Origin: Methylovulum psychrotolerans
Lineage (GTDB): Bacteria > Pseudomonadota > Gammaproteobacteria > Methylococcales > Methylomonadaceae
Length of the DNA stretch: 64,000 nt
Direction: 5' to 3'
Assembly (NCBI RefSeq): GCF_002923755.1
Contig: NZ_PGFZ01000006.1
Span: 118,956-182,955 of the forward strand
The translations under genes and the position numbers were made by a program. Below the pieces are notes generated by a model. It saw only the letters and a program-made list of their open reading frames with translations, ran no database searches and was not told the origin of the DNA. This document shows positions 17,961 through 27,008 of this stretch, piece by piece (the stretch's first letter is position 1; every line of letters starts with the position of its first letter).

Positions 17961-19718
17961 ATGTCTGCGTTTATTTTCAACTTTTTTGATAAGGAAACTA
18001 TGCTCATGAGTACAATCAGCCGTTTTTGGACACCCGCCAATATCCAAGACTTCAGCAACAATACCACCCAGCAAACTGCGATGGATGCGCAATGGAACAC
18101 CAACTTGAATGGTTTCACCCAGCAAGGCATCGCCGGCAATCCATGGAATGCCACCAATTCGCCCGTCGCCAGCAATTATTTTAATCCTTTGACGGATCCG
18201 TCGGCTTCAAGCAGCGCTTATGTGCAGATTACTTGGTCGGCTTTTCCGGGGCGGATTGCCGCGTATTTCCCGACACTGAGCAGTACCCAGCAATTGGAGT
18301 TGGGCGACACCGGGTATCTGTCCTCAAGCAATGCCGCCGGACAAACCGTTTACACCCCATTCGGCAATATTCCGCAAACCCCTTGCACACCCGTTGCCAC
18401 CGAACAAGTCCCTTATGGCCCTTATGGCCCGCGCGGTTGGCAAGACGAATATTGCGAATGGTCTGTTTACCGTGATGCTGCCACCAATAAAATCATCCGT
18501 ATCGATTTTACTTGCGAAAACCCCGAATATTGGAACACCTTATGGATGATAGACCCTGACCAAGTTTTAGCTTTGTACCAACAAACCTTAGGCAAGCCGC
18601 AAATCCAATTGGCGGACTTGCAACTCATGGGCAGCAACGGGCAGCCCGTCATTGACCCGTCCACAGGCCGCCCGGTTTACAACCCGCTCAACAAGTGGAA
18701 CTCAGGCCCCGTGTCCACTGACAGCTACGGCGGGGCGATGCACTTGACCAGCACACCTAACACCTTACAAACGGAGATTGGCCTGGCCGGGGCGGCAACG
18801 GTGCAGCGCATCCAAAGTTGCGAACCGAATGTCGGCAGCCCGCAAAATGATTTGATTTGCTGTGCGCAATATGGGCAATTGCACCGTAACAGCGATCCGA
18901 ACATTGGCTATCAGACGAACCAAACCGTCAGCGGCGGCTACAGCGTCAGTTTAGCCAACCCGCCCGGCCTGTATATCCAAACCCCGAATTTTTCGACGTT
19001 TGCCGTACCTGAGGGACAAACCGCCAATCCTGCTGATTTCTGGCAAGTGGTACGCGGTTCCGATAGTTTGGTAGATGAGTTCGGCAACACCATGCCCGGC
19101 AATTTTATTCTTCATGCGACTTATGAAGTGCCGGCGGAATTGGGTTTCACGGTAGGCGACATGACCATCCAAGGACAGCCGATCAATTGGGGAGGACAGA
19201 TCGTCCAGCAAATTCTTATGCAAATTGTCGCAATGGGCTATGCCGCTCCTGTCGCAGCGGCAGTCCCTTGCGTTGGCACCCCCGACGTGTCTTACGCACA
19301 GCCGGCGCAACTGTTCCATCAGGCCGTATTCACAGGGCTGTACGCCACTGGCATTTCCGGTGTCGATTTCCCGATGAGTTTGGTCAGCAATAGCACCCTC
19401 ATCGCACCGCTGGTGGCACAAGGGGCGGTCAACGTGCCGATGGTGCTGGTGTGCGCCACCGTCGCCTTGGGTGCAAGCGGCGAACTGCCCGCCGTCAGTT
19501 TTTCCGACCCGGCCATCAGCGTGTCAGTGGTGTCGGCCATGCCGGTCACTTATGCCGTACCTGGCAACACTTATCCGTCCGAATACACGGCTTTGAATAT
19601 TGTCGTGTCGGTCGGCGCCAGCGCAAGCTTAGGGTTGCAAGATGTCTATGTCACCAATGTCGGGCAAACGCAACAAGCCCCGATGCCATCGCTACTGAAT
19701 ATCGTCAGCGCCATCTAA
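17961..19718 (+). CDS. unrecognised 585-residue protein, partner of a haem protein
   Basis: I do not recognise a family. No signal peptide or membrane helix is seen, although the sequence is rich in Asn, Gln, Ser, Thr and Pro like many exported proteins. The N-terminal half has GPYGPRGWQDEYCEWSV and RIDFTCENPEYWNTLWM, with paired cysteines and many aromatic residues. A middle section has SCEPNVGSPQNDLICC. The C-terminal 150 residues are Ala/Val-rich short strands (VSVGASASLGLQDVYV), likely a beta-sandwich. Start: ATG 17961 (AAGGG four bases before) is reported, but ATG 18000 or 18006 after AAGGA are equally good and would remove 13-15 residues. It ends 65 bases before the haem-protein gene, so the two form a probable operon. 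Confidence 0.75.
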   Translation: MSAFIFNFFDKETMLMSTISRFWTPANIQDFSNNTTQQTAMDAQWNTNLNGFTQQGIAGNPWNATNSPVASNYFNPLTDPSASSSAYVQITWSAFPGRIAAYFPTLSSTQQLELGDTGYLSSSNAAGQTVYTPFGNIPQTPCTPVATEQVPYGPYGPRGWQDEYCEWSVYRDAATNKIIRIDFTCENPEYWNTLWMIDPDQVLALYQQTLGKPQIQLADLQLMGSNGQPVIDPSTGRPVYNPLNKWNSGPVSTDSYGGAMHLTSTPNTLQTEIGLAGAATVQRIQSCEPNVGSPQNDLICCAQYGQLHRNSDPNIGYQTNQTVSGGYSVSLANPPGLYIQTPNFSTFAVPEGQTANPADFWQVVRGSDSLVDEFGNTMPGNFILHATYEVPAELGFTVGDMTIQGQPINWGGQIVQQILMQIVAMGYAAPVAAAVPCVGTPDVSYAQPAQLFHQAVFTGLYATGISGVDFPMSLVSNSTLIAPLVAQGAVNVPMVLVCATVALGASGELPAVSFSDPAISVSVVSAMPVTYAVPGNTYPSEYTALNIVVSVGASASLGLQDVYVTNVGQTQQAPMPSLLNIVSAI

Positions 19719-19783
19719 AGGTATTATTGGCCTCTTGCCTTTACCACAAGAGGCCAAGCCCTACCCAATGACAGGAACGAATT

Positions 19784-21334
19784 ATGAATATCTACAGCGT
19801 ATTGTTAAGCGCAGTCTTGCTCGGTGTAGGCGGTCCGGTGTGCGCCTTGCAAGATACGGCCAAAGTGCCCGCAACGGCGAAAACCACCACCACGGCTGCC
19901 ACATCGATCACCTGCGGTACGGGCTTGCCGCCCGTCAGCATCAATTTCTCGTCCGCCGTGCCTTATGATCTGAAAACCTTTTCCAACCAACTGACCGTGG
20001 ATTGCTTTGCTTGGTCAGAATTTGTTTCGCTGAACTGGCCCACCAGCGGCACAGGGTTTGGTGATCCCGGCGACACCGCCCCCGTACAATGGCAAAGCTA
20101 TATGGATGCCGGATTACTGTTCCCTAGCGACGGCTCGACCCCACCGCCATGGGGTAGCCAACCCGCCTTGCCGGAAAATTGCGCCAGCCAAGCCAAGCTG
20201 ACCGCATCCAGCAAAAGAATGCGGGTTTTTTCAATGACGGGTAAAACCGATTCGCCGTTTTCGACAGGCCAGGCCGCCCCGCAAAATGCGCCGAACTGGT
20301 TAGGTGCGCAAAACGGCAGCAATGCGTGGTATGAAATAACCGTCAGCCAAGACGAATACAATTATGTCGTCAACAACGGCCTGTACAATGCCAACACCCA
20401 AGCCAGCTATGTCAACAACGGGCAAGGCTCCCCTGTAGTTTTGCCTAAAGGCTGCTCTACAGAGCTTGGGCAAACTTGTCCGAACGGCTCGATGCTCGGC
20501 GCGGTGGAAATGAAGGCGGCGTGGATGGAAGCGCCGGATTATGGCAGTAACCCAAAATGGAGCCGTTATAAAATCACCGAAGGTTTGGTCATTGATCCTA
20601 GCACCCAGCAATGCCGCCAGACTAATCTTGCCTTGGTCGGTTTGCATATCTTGCATAAAACCACTAACCAGCCAACTTGGGTTTGGGCGACTTTCGAACA
20701 TATTGACAATGTCCCTACGGCCAATGTGCAGGCACCTAGCGGCGGCTATAACTTTTATAACGCCAATTGCCAGACACAAGCACTCTCTGTGCCGGCGGCT
20801 TGCACCACTCAGGGCGGCAGCGGCACCGTTCCGGTCACGGTCAGTTGCACCGCCAACCAATCGCCGCCCTATTATTTGGGCCAAGGTTGCCCCAAGCCTG
20901 TGCCTATCCAAGTGACGCGCACCACCCAACTGGACAGTAATGCGCAAACGGCCAACCAAACTGTGCAAAACGGCATCAGGCAAAATTATCCGAATTCGGT
21001 TTGGCAATACTATCAGTTAGTTGACGTGCTATGGTCGACCAATCCCACGCAAGACCCCAGTAAACCCTATGCGGTACCGCACCCGTTGACCAGCATGACC
21101 TCAGGCAGTGGGGGTTTGGTGGCGAACACCACCCTAGAAACGTATGTGCAAAACACAACGTGTACAAGTTGCCACGAGTATGCCGCCATCGCGCCGAAAA
21201 CCGCCACTTGTCCACCAGCAAGTTCTGGCGGCAACAGCGGGTCGTGCAGTTCAGACTTCAGCTTTTTATTCGGGCAAGTAGGCCCTGCCCAAGCCAACGT
21301 GCTGGGGTTGAAACGTACATTTAAGACCCATTGA
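19784..21334 (+). CDS. exported single-haem c-type cytochrome-like protein
   Basis: A 516-residue protein with an N-terminal signal peptide (MNIYSVLLSAVLLGVGGPVCA) and one haem c attachment site, CTSCH at about residues 460-464, near the C-terminus. Before it lies a large domain with LNWPTSG, GAVEMKAAWMEAPDYG, LALVGLHILHKT and WVWATFEHIDNVP. Such a large domain with one late CxxCH is not a standard electron-carrier cytochrome, and it may be a redox enzyme or sensor in the periplasm. At least ten other cysteines suggest disulfides. AGGA precedes the start. It follows the 585-residue gene in an apparent two-gene operon. Known: CxxCH binds haem covalently. Inferred: the partnership and the location. 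Confidence 0.8.
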   Translation: MNIYSVLLSAVLLGVGGPVCALQDTAKVPATAKTTTTAATSITCGTGLPPVSINFSSAVPYDLKTFSNQLTVDCFAWSEFVSLNWPTSGTGFGDPGDTAPVQWQSYMDAGLLFPSDGSTPPPWGSQPALPENCASQAKLTASSKRMRVFSMTGKTDSPFSTGQAAPQNAPNWLGAQNGSNAWYEITVSQDEYNYVVNNGLYNANTQASYVNNGQGSPVVLPKGCSTELGQTCPNGSMLGAVEMKAAWMEAPDYGSNPKWSRYKITEGLVIDPSTQQCRQTNLALVGLHILHKTTNQPTWVWATFEHIDNVPTANVQAPSGGYNFYNANCQTQALSVPAACTTQGGSGTVPVTVSCTANQSPPYYLGQGCPKPVPIQVTRTTQLDSNAQTANQTVQNGIRQNYPNSVWQYYQLVDVLWSTNPTQDPSKPYAVPHPLTSMTSGSGGLVANTTLETYVQNTTCTSCHEYAAIAPKTATCPPASSGGNSGSCSSDFSFLFGQVGPAQANVLGLKRTFKTH

Positions 21335-21341
21335 AGCGATA

Positions 21342-21411
21342 AGGGACGGGCAGGAAATCATTCAGGCAAACGCGCTCCAAATTTGCCGAGGTTATTTTTA
21401 TGCCCGTCCCT
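21342..21411. terminator. 11-base inverted repeat after the haem-protein gene
   Basis: Perfect 11-base arms AGGGACGGGCA (21342-21352) and TGCCCGTCCCT (21401-21411), separated by 48 bases, lie just after the haem-protein stop and before the convergent MFS gene. The loop is long for an intrinsic terminator and no T-run follows, so it may instead be a dispersed repeat. Confidence 0.35.
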
Positions 21412-21520
21412 AAGCCGCCATGCTATAACTGGACTTTGCCCGGCACATTACTGCCTGCCGGGGCAGGGAAGCGGCGGTTTTTGACGGCTGGTATTTAAGA
21501 TCTGCCGTTACCGGGTAACG

Positions 21521-23128
21521 TCAGCTATGCTTAACCGCGATATAGTGGGACACTTTGCTGATGGCCGCTCCGATAAGGCAGCGGTTGATTTTATCCTGAA
21601 CCGCCTGGTCTGCTTTAGAGACGCGTTCATGTTGGCGTAGATGTTCAAGCCAAGATTCCACCATAAAGCATTCGATAAAATGATCCGCCTGCGCCGTATC
21701 TTGGAATAACTCCCAAAAATAAGCCCCATTTCTACGGCGCATTTTTTGTAGCGGCAAACTGAGGCGCAAAAAGTCCTGGCGCTTATCAAGGGCGACCGGG
21801 TATTCCAAGGTAATCAATACCGGCCCTTGGTCATGTTGTGGCGCTTGTTCGGTGATCGGTGCGGGCCAGTGCAGCGAAGGGGTGAAATCACAATTCTCAT
21901 AACCGCTAATACGTTGCCGCCAAGTGGCAAGAATGCTTAACAGCATCCCCGCCGCCGCCAACACCAAAGCACAAGGCAAGCCGCCAATGTCTGCCAGATA
22001 GCCCCATAAGATACTACCGCCCGCCATGCTGCCCATAAACGCCATCATAAAAACCGATATGCCCCGCGCCCTGACCCATTCCGGCAAACTGGCCTGAACG
22101 GCGACTTGTAGGGAAGAGATGACGATAAGCCAACTTGCCCCAATGATAAACATCAACACCCCCAGCAGGTACAGGTTATTCAGGCTCGCCAGCACCGCCA
22201 GTATGGCCGCATAGCCGAGTGAAGCCAGCCTAATGCTGTTATCACTGTCAAGATGCCGACGCAAATGCGGCAGGAGAAACGCGCTGGACACCGCGCCCAG
22301 CCCCACACAAGCCCAGAGTGCGCCATAAACCGAAGGCCCCGCCAGCAAGTGCTGGCGGACAAAAATAGGCAGCAATGCCCATAAGGCACTGGCAAACAGG
22401 AAAAATGCCGCCCCCCGGATCAGCGCCGCTTGCAGCATCTGGGAATGCCGGGCATAGCGTAAACCGGAACGGATGGCGCTGAACAAGCGCTCGGCGGGCA
22501 AACTGCTGGTACGGTAGTCCCTTTTCCAAGCGACCAACACCGCCAACACCCCAAAAAAGGAGACCGCATTCAACAAAAAGACACTGGCCGGGCCAAACGC
22601 GGCAATCAGCAGCCCGGCCAAGGCTGGGCCTATGGCACGGGCAATGTTGATACCTAGCCCGTTCAGGGTAATCGCGGCTTGCAGTTCGGCTTTAGGCACC
22701 AGTTCCGGCACAATGGCCGCCCAGGCAGGCAAGTTCATGGCGCTGCCGCAGCCGAGCATAAAAGTAAATGCCAGCAGCAACCAGCCCGTCGTCTGGCCTG
22801 TTAAGGTGCAAAAACCTAAACCCGCCGCCGCCAGCAGCATCCATAATTGGGTAATGAGCAAATAACGGCGGCGATCGACAATGTCCGCCAGCGCCCCGGC
22901 GGGTAAGGCCAGTAACACAATAGGCAAGGTGGTTGAGGACTGCACTAAGGCGACCATCAACGGCGAGGCCGACAGCGAGGTCATTAACCAAGCCGCCCCC
23001 ACATCCTGCATCCAAGTGCCGATATTGGACGCAATGGTCGCCAGCCATAACGCCCGGAATATTTTATGCCGCAACGGGCTCCAAGCTGAATAGGTCTGGC
23101 TATCATTAGGTGACGACGTTGCTTGCAT
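21521..23128 (-). CDS. MFS exporter (EntS-like) with C-terminal cytoplasmic domain
   Basis: A 535-residue protein: about twelve hydrophobic helices (residues 20-410) of the MFS_3/enterobactin-exporter type, with the signature PAGALADIVDRRRYLL after helix 2 and GIGINIARAIGPALAG-like helix 5 (NGLGINIARAIGPALAG). After residue about 420 comes a 110-residue soluble tail (ITLEYPVALDKRQDFLRLS, AYFWELFQD, FIECFMVESWLEHLRQHERV) resembling a dimeric ferredoxin-like monooxygenase (ABM) fold. This fused form recurs in proteobacteria. The substrate is unknown. ATG 23128 follows AAGG. An upstream in-frame start at 23167 is less likely. The gene is alone and convergent with the haem-protein gene. Confidence 0.88.
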   Translation of the reverse strand: MQATSSPNDSQTYSAWSPLRHKIFRALWLATIASNIGTWMQDVGAAWLMTSLSASPLMVALVQSSTTLPIVLLALPAGALADIVDRRRYLLITQLWMLLAAAGLGFCTLTGQTTGWLLLAFTFMLGCGSAMNLPAWAAIVPELVPKAELQAAITLNGLGINIARAIGPALAGLLIAAFGPASVFLLNAVSFFGVLAVLVAWKRDYRTSSLPAERLFSAIRSGLRYARHSQMLQAALIRGAAFFLFASALWALLPIFVRQHLLAGPSVYGALWACVGLGAVSSAFLLPHLRRHLDSDNSIRLASLGYAAILAVLASLNNLYLLGVLMFIIGASWLIVISSLQVAVQASLPEWVRARGISVFMMAFMGSMAGGSILWGYLADIGGLPCALVLAAAGMLLSILATWRQRISGYENCDFTPSLHWPAPITEQAPQHDQGPVLITLEYPVALDKRQDFLRLSLPLQKMRRRNGAYFWELFQDTAQADHFIECFMVESWLEHLRQHERVSKADQAVQDKINRCLIGAAISKVSHYIAVKHS

Positions 23129-23387
23129 ATCCCATACCTTCGCTAAACGCGAGCAGTGATTCCACAAAAATAACCAAAGAAAGCCTCGGCAAGGTTAGGG
23201 ACAAAGCTTCCCCTGCCCTTCGCCAAGGCCTTATTTGACCCTAGGCGAAATCATAACAACACGGGGCGTACTAAGTCCAACCTTAACGGGCGGATACCTT
23301 TAACTCGATCATCAAGTTTTTCATAAAGCCCGCCCTGAATAGGGTAGGGAGTTTGTTAAAAACACACGCGTGTAGGGTAAGACGGCT

Positions 23388-23540
23388 CCCTCCCCTGATG
23401 GGGAGGGCTGGGGTGGGGAGAATAAAATTAATGACTTATACTTATGGCTTAGAGATTTTAATCAGACTGCTTTCTGTCTGATTAATGAAAAAAGCCTTAT
23501 TTAGATTCTCCCCACCCCAGCCCTCCCCATCAGGGGAGGG
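23388..23540. repeat. large nested inverted repeat (MITE/REP-like)
   Basis: Two 33-base perfectly complementary arms, 23391-23423 and 23505-23537 (extendable a few bases with a mismatch), begin with TCCCCTGATGGGGAGGGCTG and its complement. Within the 81-base loop there is a second perfect hairpin, TTAATCAGAC (23458-23467) and GTCTGATTAA (23476-23485). No coding capacity is seen. The whole 23168-23804 interval holds no other gene. This is the form of a palindromic mobile or transcribed intergenic element. Confidence 0.75.
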
Positions 23541-23804
23541 GGACGGGTTCCATTGCAACTTGTTGTTTTAAATTAATTTGTTCAACTTTTTAATATCCGG
23601 TAGTTGAACTATTTATCCGAATGTTAAAAACTTGATAATCGAGTTTAAACAACCAGTCCGGTTTGTCGGCGGCGATAAGGCCGATGTAAGCAATTCGGTA
23701 GCGGGGGGCTGAATGAGTAGGTGACTATTTTTGGCGTTCGCATGGCCATTGGGCTGGCGGGTCGGGATACTCCCCATCGACCCGCCACTGAAAGCCCATA
23801 GAAC

Positions 23805-25901
23805 CTAGTTGCTTATCTGGATGCTGTGTTTGCCGGCCAGCTTCTTGTTTAGCGTGACCCACAGTTCTGATTGGGCGGGACGTACACTGACAAAATAATC
23901 GGTGTCGGCCACTAAGGCCACGCCATCTAAGGTTATTTGCACGGGTGGCGTGGCCAGGGTGTAGTTGTGGGCAACGATGATCGGCATGTCTAAGGTGGTG
24001 GGTGCGGTGTTGGACACACCGAAGTACAAGAGGACATTGTTATTGGCGGCATCAAGCTCCCAAGTGCCATAGATTGGGCTATACCCCACCGGGCTATAGG
24101 TTTGGTTATCGCTACGCCCCACACCCGCCACGCCTTTCGTACGCACGGTTCCTATGCTGGTGGTCAAGCTGGTCAGGCTGATGGTCTTGGCTTGCTGGGC
24201 GATGGCTTGGGTCGGCTTAGCCGAATGCGGGTCTAGCACGATATAAGTGCTGTAGCTCACTTTAGGCCAGCCGTGGACGCCATAACCGTTAGTGCTGATA
24301 AACGACCCATTGCCCAAAGACCCCCAGTCTGCACCCCAGGCCAAACGCTTGTTGCTGGTGGTCTGTGCCGCATTGGCAACCGAGTATTGCACCAGTTGGT
24401 AAGCCCAATCGCTAGTACAAGGCATTTTGTGGTTATACCCAGGCCCCGCCCCTTGGTCATTAATGCACAGTTGCCCCATATTCGCGCTGGTTTTGCCACG
24501 CCAGACTTGGGCTTGGTAATTGTTGTAGCCCCCCGCGTTTTGGTTGGCGATGAGCTGCGTTCCGGCCAGCCCCATTTCGGCATCGGTGCTTGATGTCCAT
24601 AAATAATCATAGGGCCCCCCCTGATTGAGTTGGGAATAATCCCAGGCGTTATTCATCGTAAATGGTTTTCCCGCACTGGCGAACACATATTTGTCGCCCC
24701 AGCCGACACCGCCGACCATATCCGCGCCGGTGCCCCCCTCCACATTCATGTCGCCATAAGGGGCGCGGAAATCGGAGTCCACCGCATGGTTGGGTATCTG
24801 TGATAAGTCGAACGTCACCGACCAGACCGGATAATTGCGGCCTGTAGCCAGCATCCAATGGATACGCACGGGCATGTTATAAACCGTGACATACTGGCGG
24901 TTAGGGTCTGCCGGACCGTAGATCCACGTCCACGGCTCGATGGATAGGTTGGTGAGCGCCGCTTGGGTCAGGCCATAGCGGACATAATTGAGCGTGTATT
25001 CGTGGATGGCGTGATGGTTGCCGACAAATAGCTTATTGCTGGTGGCGCCGCTGCCGGAACCCAGCGGCGAATCGTCCTTGCCATAAGCGGCGGCGAAAGA
25101 CGGGTTGCTCAAGTGCGCAACGACATAGCCGAAGCCTGCCGCGCCGTTAGAACTGGGGTTCACCGTCCGTATTGTGCCGTTCGGCAGCGTATAAGTGAAC
25201 TGCTTGGCATTGCCGCCCTTGCTGGCATCGTTGCGGGCCAACGCCACGTTGCGCGGTTTGCAGGTGCTGTCAGACCAAGTGTACTGGTCGTTCAAAAATC
25301 CGTTGATGGGCTTGCCCGCGTCAGCGACGCCAGAATCCACGGCCAACGCTTGGCAACCGCCCGCTAGGGCGGCGGAAACCAAGACCACATTGTCAACATT
25401 GAAGACGACACCGCCTTGGCCTAGCCCGTCTTGCAGATTGAGACGGTTCACCAAGGCCAAACCGCCGAGGCTGCTGACCGGAATGGTGACGCTGGACCAG
25501 GTGTTGGCGGCCAGCGGCGGTGTAGCGAAGGCAGAAAGCTTGGCGGCATTGCTCAAGCCGGTATCGTTTTGCAACGTAACGGAAAGTGCCGCCACCTTTG
25601 CGACATTCCCACCCGGATTGATGTCAAATTTGAGTGCGGACAAGGAACTCAGGTTTACACCGCCCGTATCCCAATGCAGCGCGAAACCGTTCCAAGCCTT
25701 GGCGATGTTGACATGCGCTGAAGCGGTACCTGATTTCTTCAAGAGGGTGTCGTTGGTGACGAGGGTGGTGGTATCCCAGCTCCAATCGCTCCAACCACTG
25801 ACAATGCTGTCGTTGTAAGCATAAATGTCGGCTTGGGCTACCGATAAGTTCATAACCAACAGCCAAGGGCTGCCGACAAGGATTTTTATAAAGGATTTCA
25901 T
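23805..25901 (-). CDS. large exported protein with beta-sandwich N-terminal domain, unknown
   Basis: A 698-residue protein with a signal peptide (MKSFIKILVGSPWLLVMNLSVAQA). Residues about 25-175 form a repeat-free beta-rich domain (DSIVSGWSDWSWDTT, GTASAHVNI, ALHWDTGGVNLS, LKFDINPGG, VVFNVDNVVLV) with the pattern of a carbohydrate-binding, galactose-binding-like module. The rest (NGFLNDQYTWSD, NHHAIHEYTLNYVRYG, FRAPYGDMNVEGG, GWGDKYVFASAGKPF) is not a family I recognise. The Trp/Tyr/Asp-rich character suggests polysaccharide binding or cleavage. ATG 25901 was chosen so that the signal peptide is N-terminal; the open frame continues 20 codons upstream. The gene is monocistronic. Conserved acids cannot be assigned without homologues. 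Confidence 0.75.
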   Translation of the reverse strand: MKSFIKILVGSPWLLVMNLSVAQADIYAYNDSIVSGWSDWSWDTTTLVTNDTLLKKSGTASAHVNIAKAWNGFALHWDTGGVNLSSLSALKFDINPGGNVAKVAALSVTLQNDTGLSNAAKLSAFATPPLAANTWSSVTIPVSSLGGLALVNRLNLQDGLGQGGVVFNVDNVVLVSAALAGGCQALAVDSGVADAGKPINGFLNDQYTWSDSTCKPRNVALARNDASKGGNAKQFTYTLPNGTIRTVNPSSNGAAGFGYVVAHLSNPSFAAAYGKDDSPLGSGSGATSNKLFVGNHHAIHEYTLNYVRYGLTQAALTNLSIEPWTWIYGPADPNRQYVTVYNMPVRIHWMLATGRNYPVWSVTFDLSQIPNHAVDSDFRAPYGDMNVEGGTGADMVGGVGWGDKYVFASAGKPFTMNNAWDYSQLNQGGPYDYLWTSSTDAEMGLAGTQLIANQNAGGYNNYQAQVWRGKTSANMGQLCINDQGAGPGYNHKMPCTSDWAYQLVQYSVANAAQTTSNKRLAWGADWGSLGNGSFISTNGYGVHGWPKVSYSTYIVLDPHSAKPTQAIAQQAKTISLTSLTTSIGTVRTKGVAGVGRSDNQTYSPVGYSPIYGTWELDAANNNVLLYFGVSNTAPTTLDMPIIVAHNYTLATPPVQITLDGVALVADTDYFVSVRPAQSELWVTLNKKLAGKHSIQISN

Positions 25902-26245
25902 CGTTATTTTATCCTGGGTATTGGGTTGCACGACACACTCTTGCTCAACCAATTTTACCACAGGATCTGTTTTTTAAGTATTGAATAAATCAAGTTAAAG
26001 CGTTGTTGAGTCGTCAATAGGTGTGAAAAAGTTTTTTAACCTAATTTTTCAGGACTAATGTCCTTTATTTTGACTACGAAATCAATAAAACGCCGTTCCG
26101 GCAAGAATTCGCTATCGCGCTCCTGTGAGTGCCGGAATGACGGTTTTTGCTTGCCAATGTTAAAAATATACGCACACCTACTTACCGCAACTATTTTAAA
26201 CTAGAGAGATAACAGACAGACGTTATGCATTGACGACAGGCCGAA
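25902..26245. other. intergenic region with one short inverted repeat
   Basis: No gene is seen. It contains TTCCGGCA (26096-26103) and TGCCGGAA (26130-26137), the core of a REP-like hairpin seen in many gammaproteobacteria, flanked by CCG and ACGG that extend pairing with a bulge. The rest is AT-rich and would hold the promoter for the exported protein gene to the left. Confidence 0.5.
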
Positions 26246-26923
26246 TTATCGTACTTCACCTTCCCGTTTGGTTTCCATTTCCAGATTTTGGTATTCGTGT
26301 TGTTCTAATTTGCCATTTTTGCCCGCATCGACCTTATCGAAGACTTGCAGCAGATAAGGATAGTTTTTCAGTTCGGCCTTAGTGACGTAATGGTCACCGT
26401 CACTGTCAGCCTGGGCAAATGTAGGCAATGCGCCATGGCCATCCGTCGGTTTGGTAACCGGCTCAACAGGTGGCGTTTTTTCCGCTAATGTGATGGGCTT
26501 ATCAGCGGCGGCCGGGCTGGCAAGGGCAACTGGGCTGGCAGGGGCGGCCGGGCTGGCAGGGGCAGCCGGGCTGGCAGAAGCAGCCGGGCTGGCAGAAGCA
26601 GCCGGGCTGGCAGGGGCGGCCGGGCTGGCAGAAGCAGCCGGGCTGGCAGGGGCGGCCGGGCTGGCAGAAGCAGCCGGGCTGGCAGGGGCGGCCGGGCTAG
26701 CAGGGGCAACTGGACTGGCAAGGGCGACCGGGCTGGCAGGGGTAACTGGGCTAGCAAGAACAGCTGGGCTGGCAGGGACGGTCTTATGGTCGGCGGCTAT
26801 GGGTTTGATATAGCGATAATTCGGATGGGAAGCTTCAGTTTCAGCCTTTACGGACAGGCTGGCAAAACCCAAGCTGGCAGCTATAACCAGCAAACAAAGG
26901 GGAAGGCTTTTTTGATTTTTCAT
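26246..26923 (-). CDS. exported EF-hand protein with Ala-Ser-Pro repeat linker
   Basis: A 225-residue protein: signal peptide (MKNQKSLPLCLLVIAASLGF, cleaved near residue 27), a central low-complexity region of about 15 six-residue repeats of the type ASPAAP/ASPAAS/ASPVAL (about residues 50-140), and a C-terminal calcium-binding pair: DSDGDHYVTKAEL is a good EF-hand loop, DAGKNGKLEQHEY a second one with weaker second position. The repeat should be an extended spacer that could span peptidoglycan or project the EF-hand domain. AAGGA precedes the ATG. Role unknown. Confidence 0.8.
   Translation of the reverse strand: MKNQKSLPLCLLVIAASLGFASLSVKAETEASHPNYRYIKPIAADHKTVPASPAVLASPVTPASPVALASPVAPASPAAPASPAASASPAAPASPAASASPAAPASPAASASPAASASPAAPASPAAPASPVALASPAAADKPITLAEKTPPVEPVTKPTDGHGALPTFAQADSDGDHYVTKAELKNYPYLLQVFDKVDAGKNGKLEQHEYQNLEMETKREGEVR
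26506..26776. repeat. 18-base tandem repeat array within the EF-hand gene
   Basis: About 15 nearly identical 18-base units (on the plus strand of the type GCCGGGCTGGCAGGGGCG or with GAAGCA at the end) encode the six-residue ASPAAP repeats. Because the unit is a multiple of three, copy-number change keeps the frame. The same array keeps the plus strand and the other minus frame open, creating false ORFs. Confidence 0.9.
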
Positions 26924-27008
26924 AACGGTTTCCTTTTTTAGGGCATGAAATAGGCTAATTGTTGAAAACGCCGTTTTAAAAGCGGCGGCTTTTATCTATC
27001 GTGTCACT

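Noticed and set aside
26506-26776. CRISPR-like repetition
   Set aside because: Units of 18 bases are contiguous, without spacers, and code for six-residue repeats. No cas gene is nearby.
26451-26813. Two further long open frames through the Ala-Ser-Pro repeat
   Set aside because: They exist only because the 18-base tandem array lacks stops in several frames. The signal peptide and EF-hand show which frame is real.
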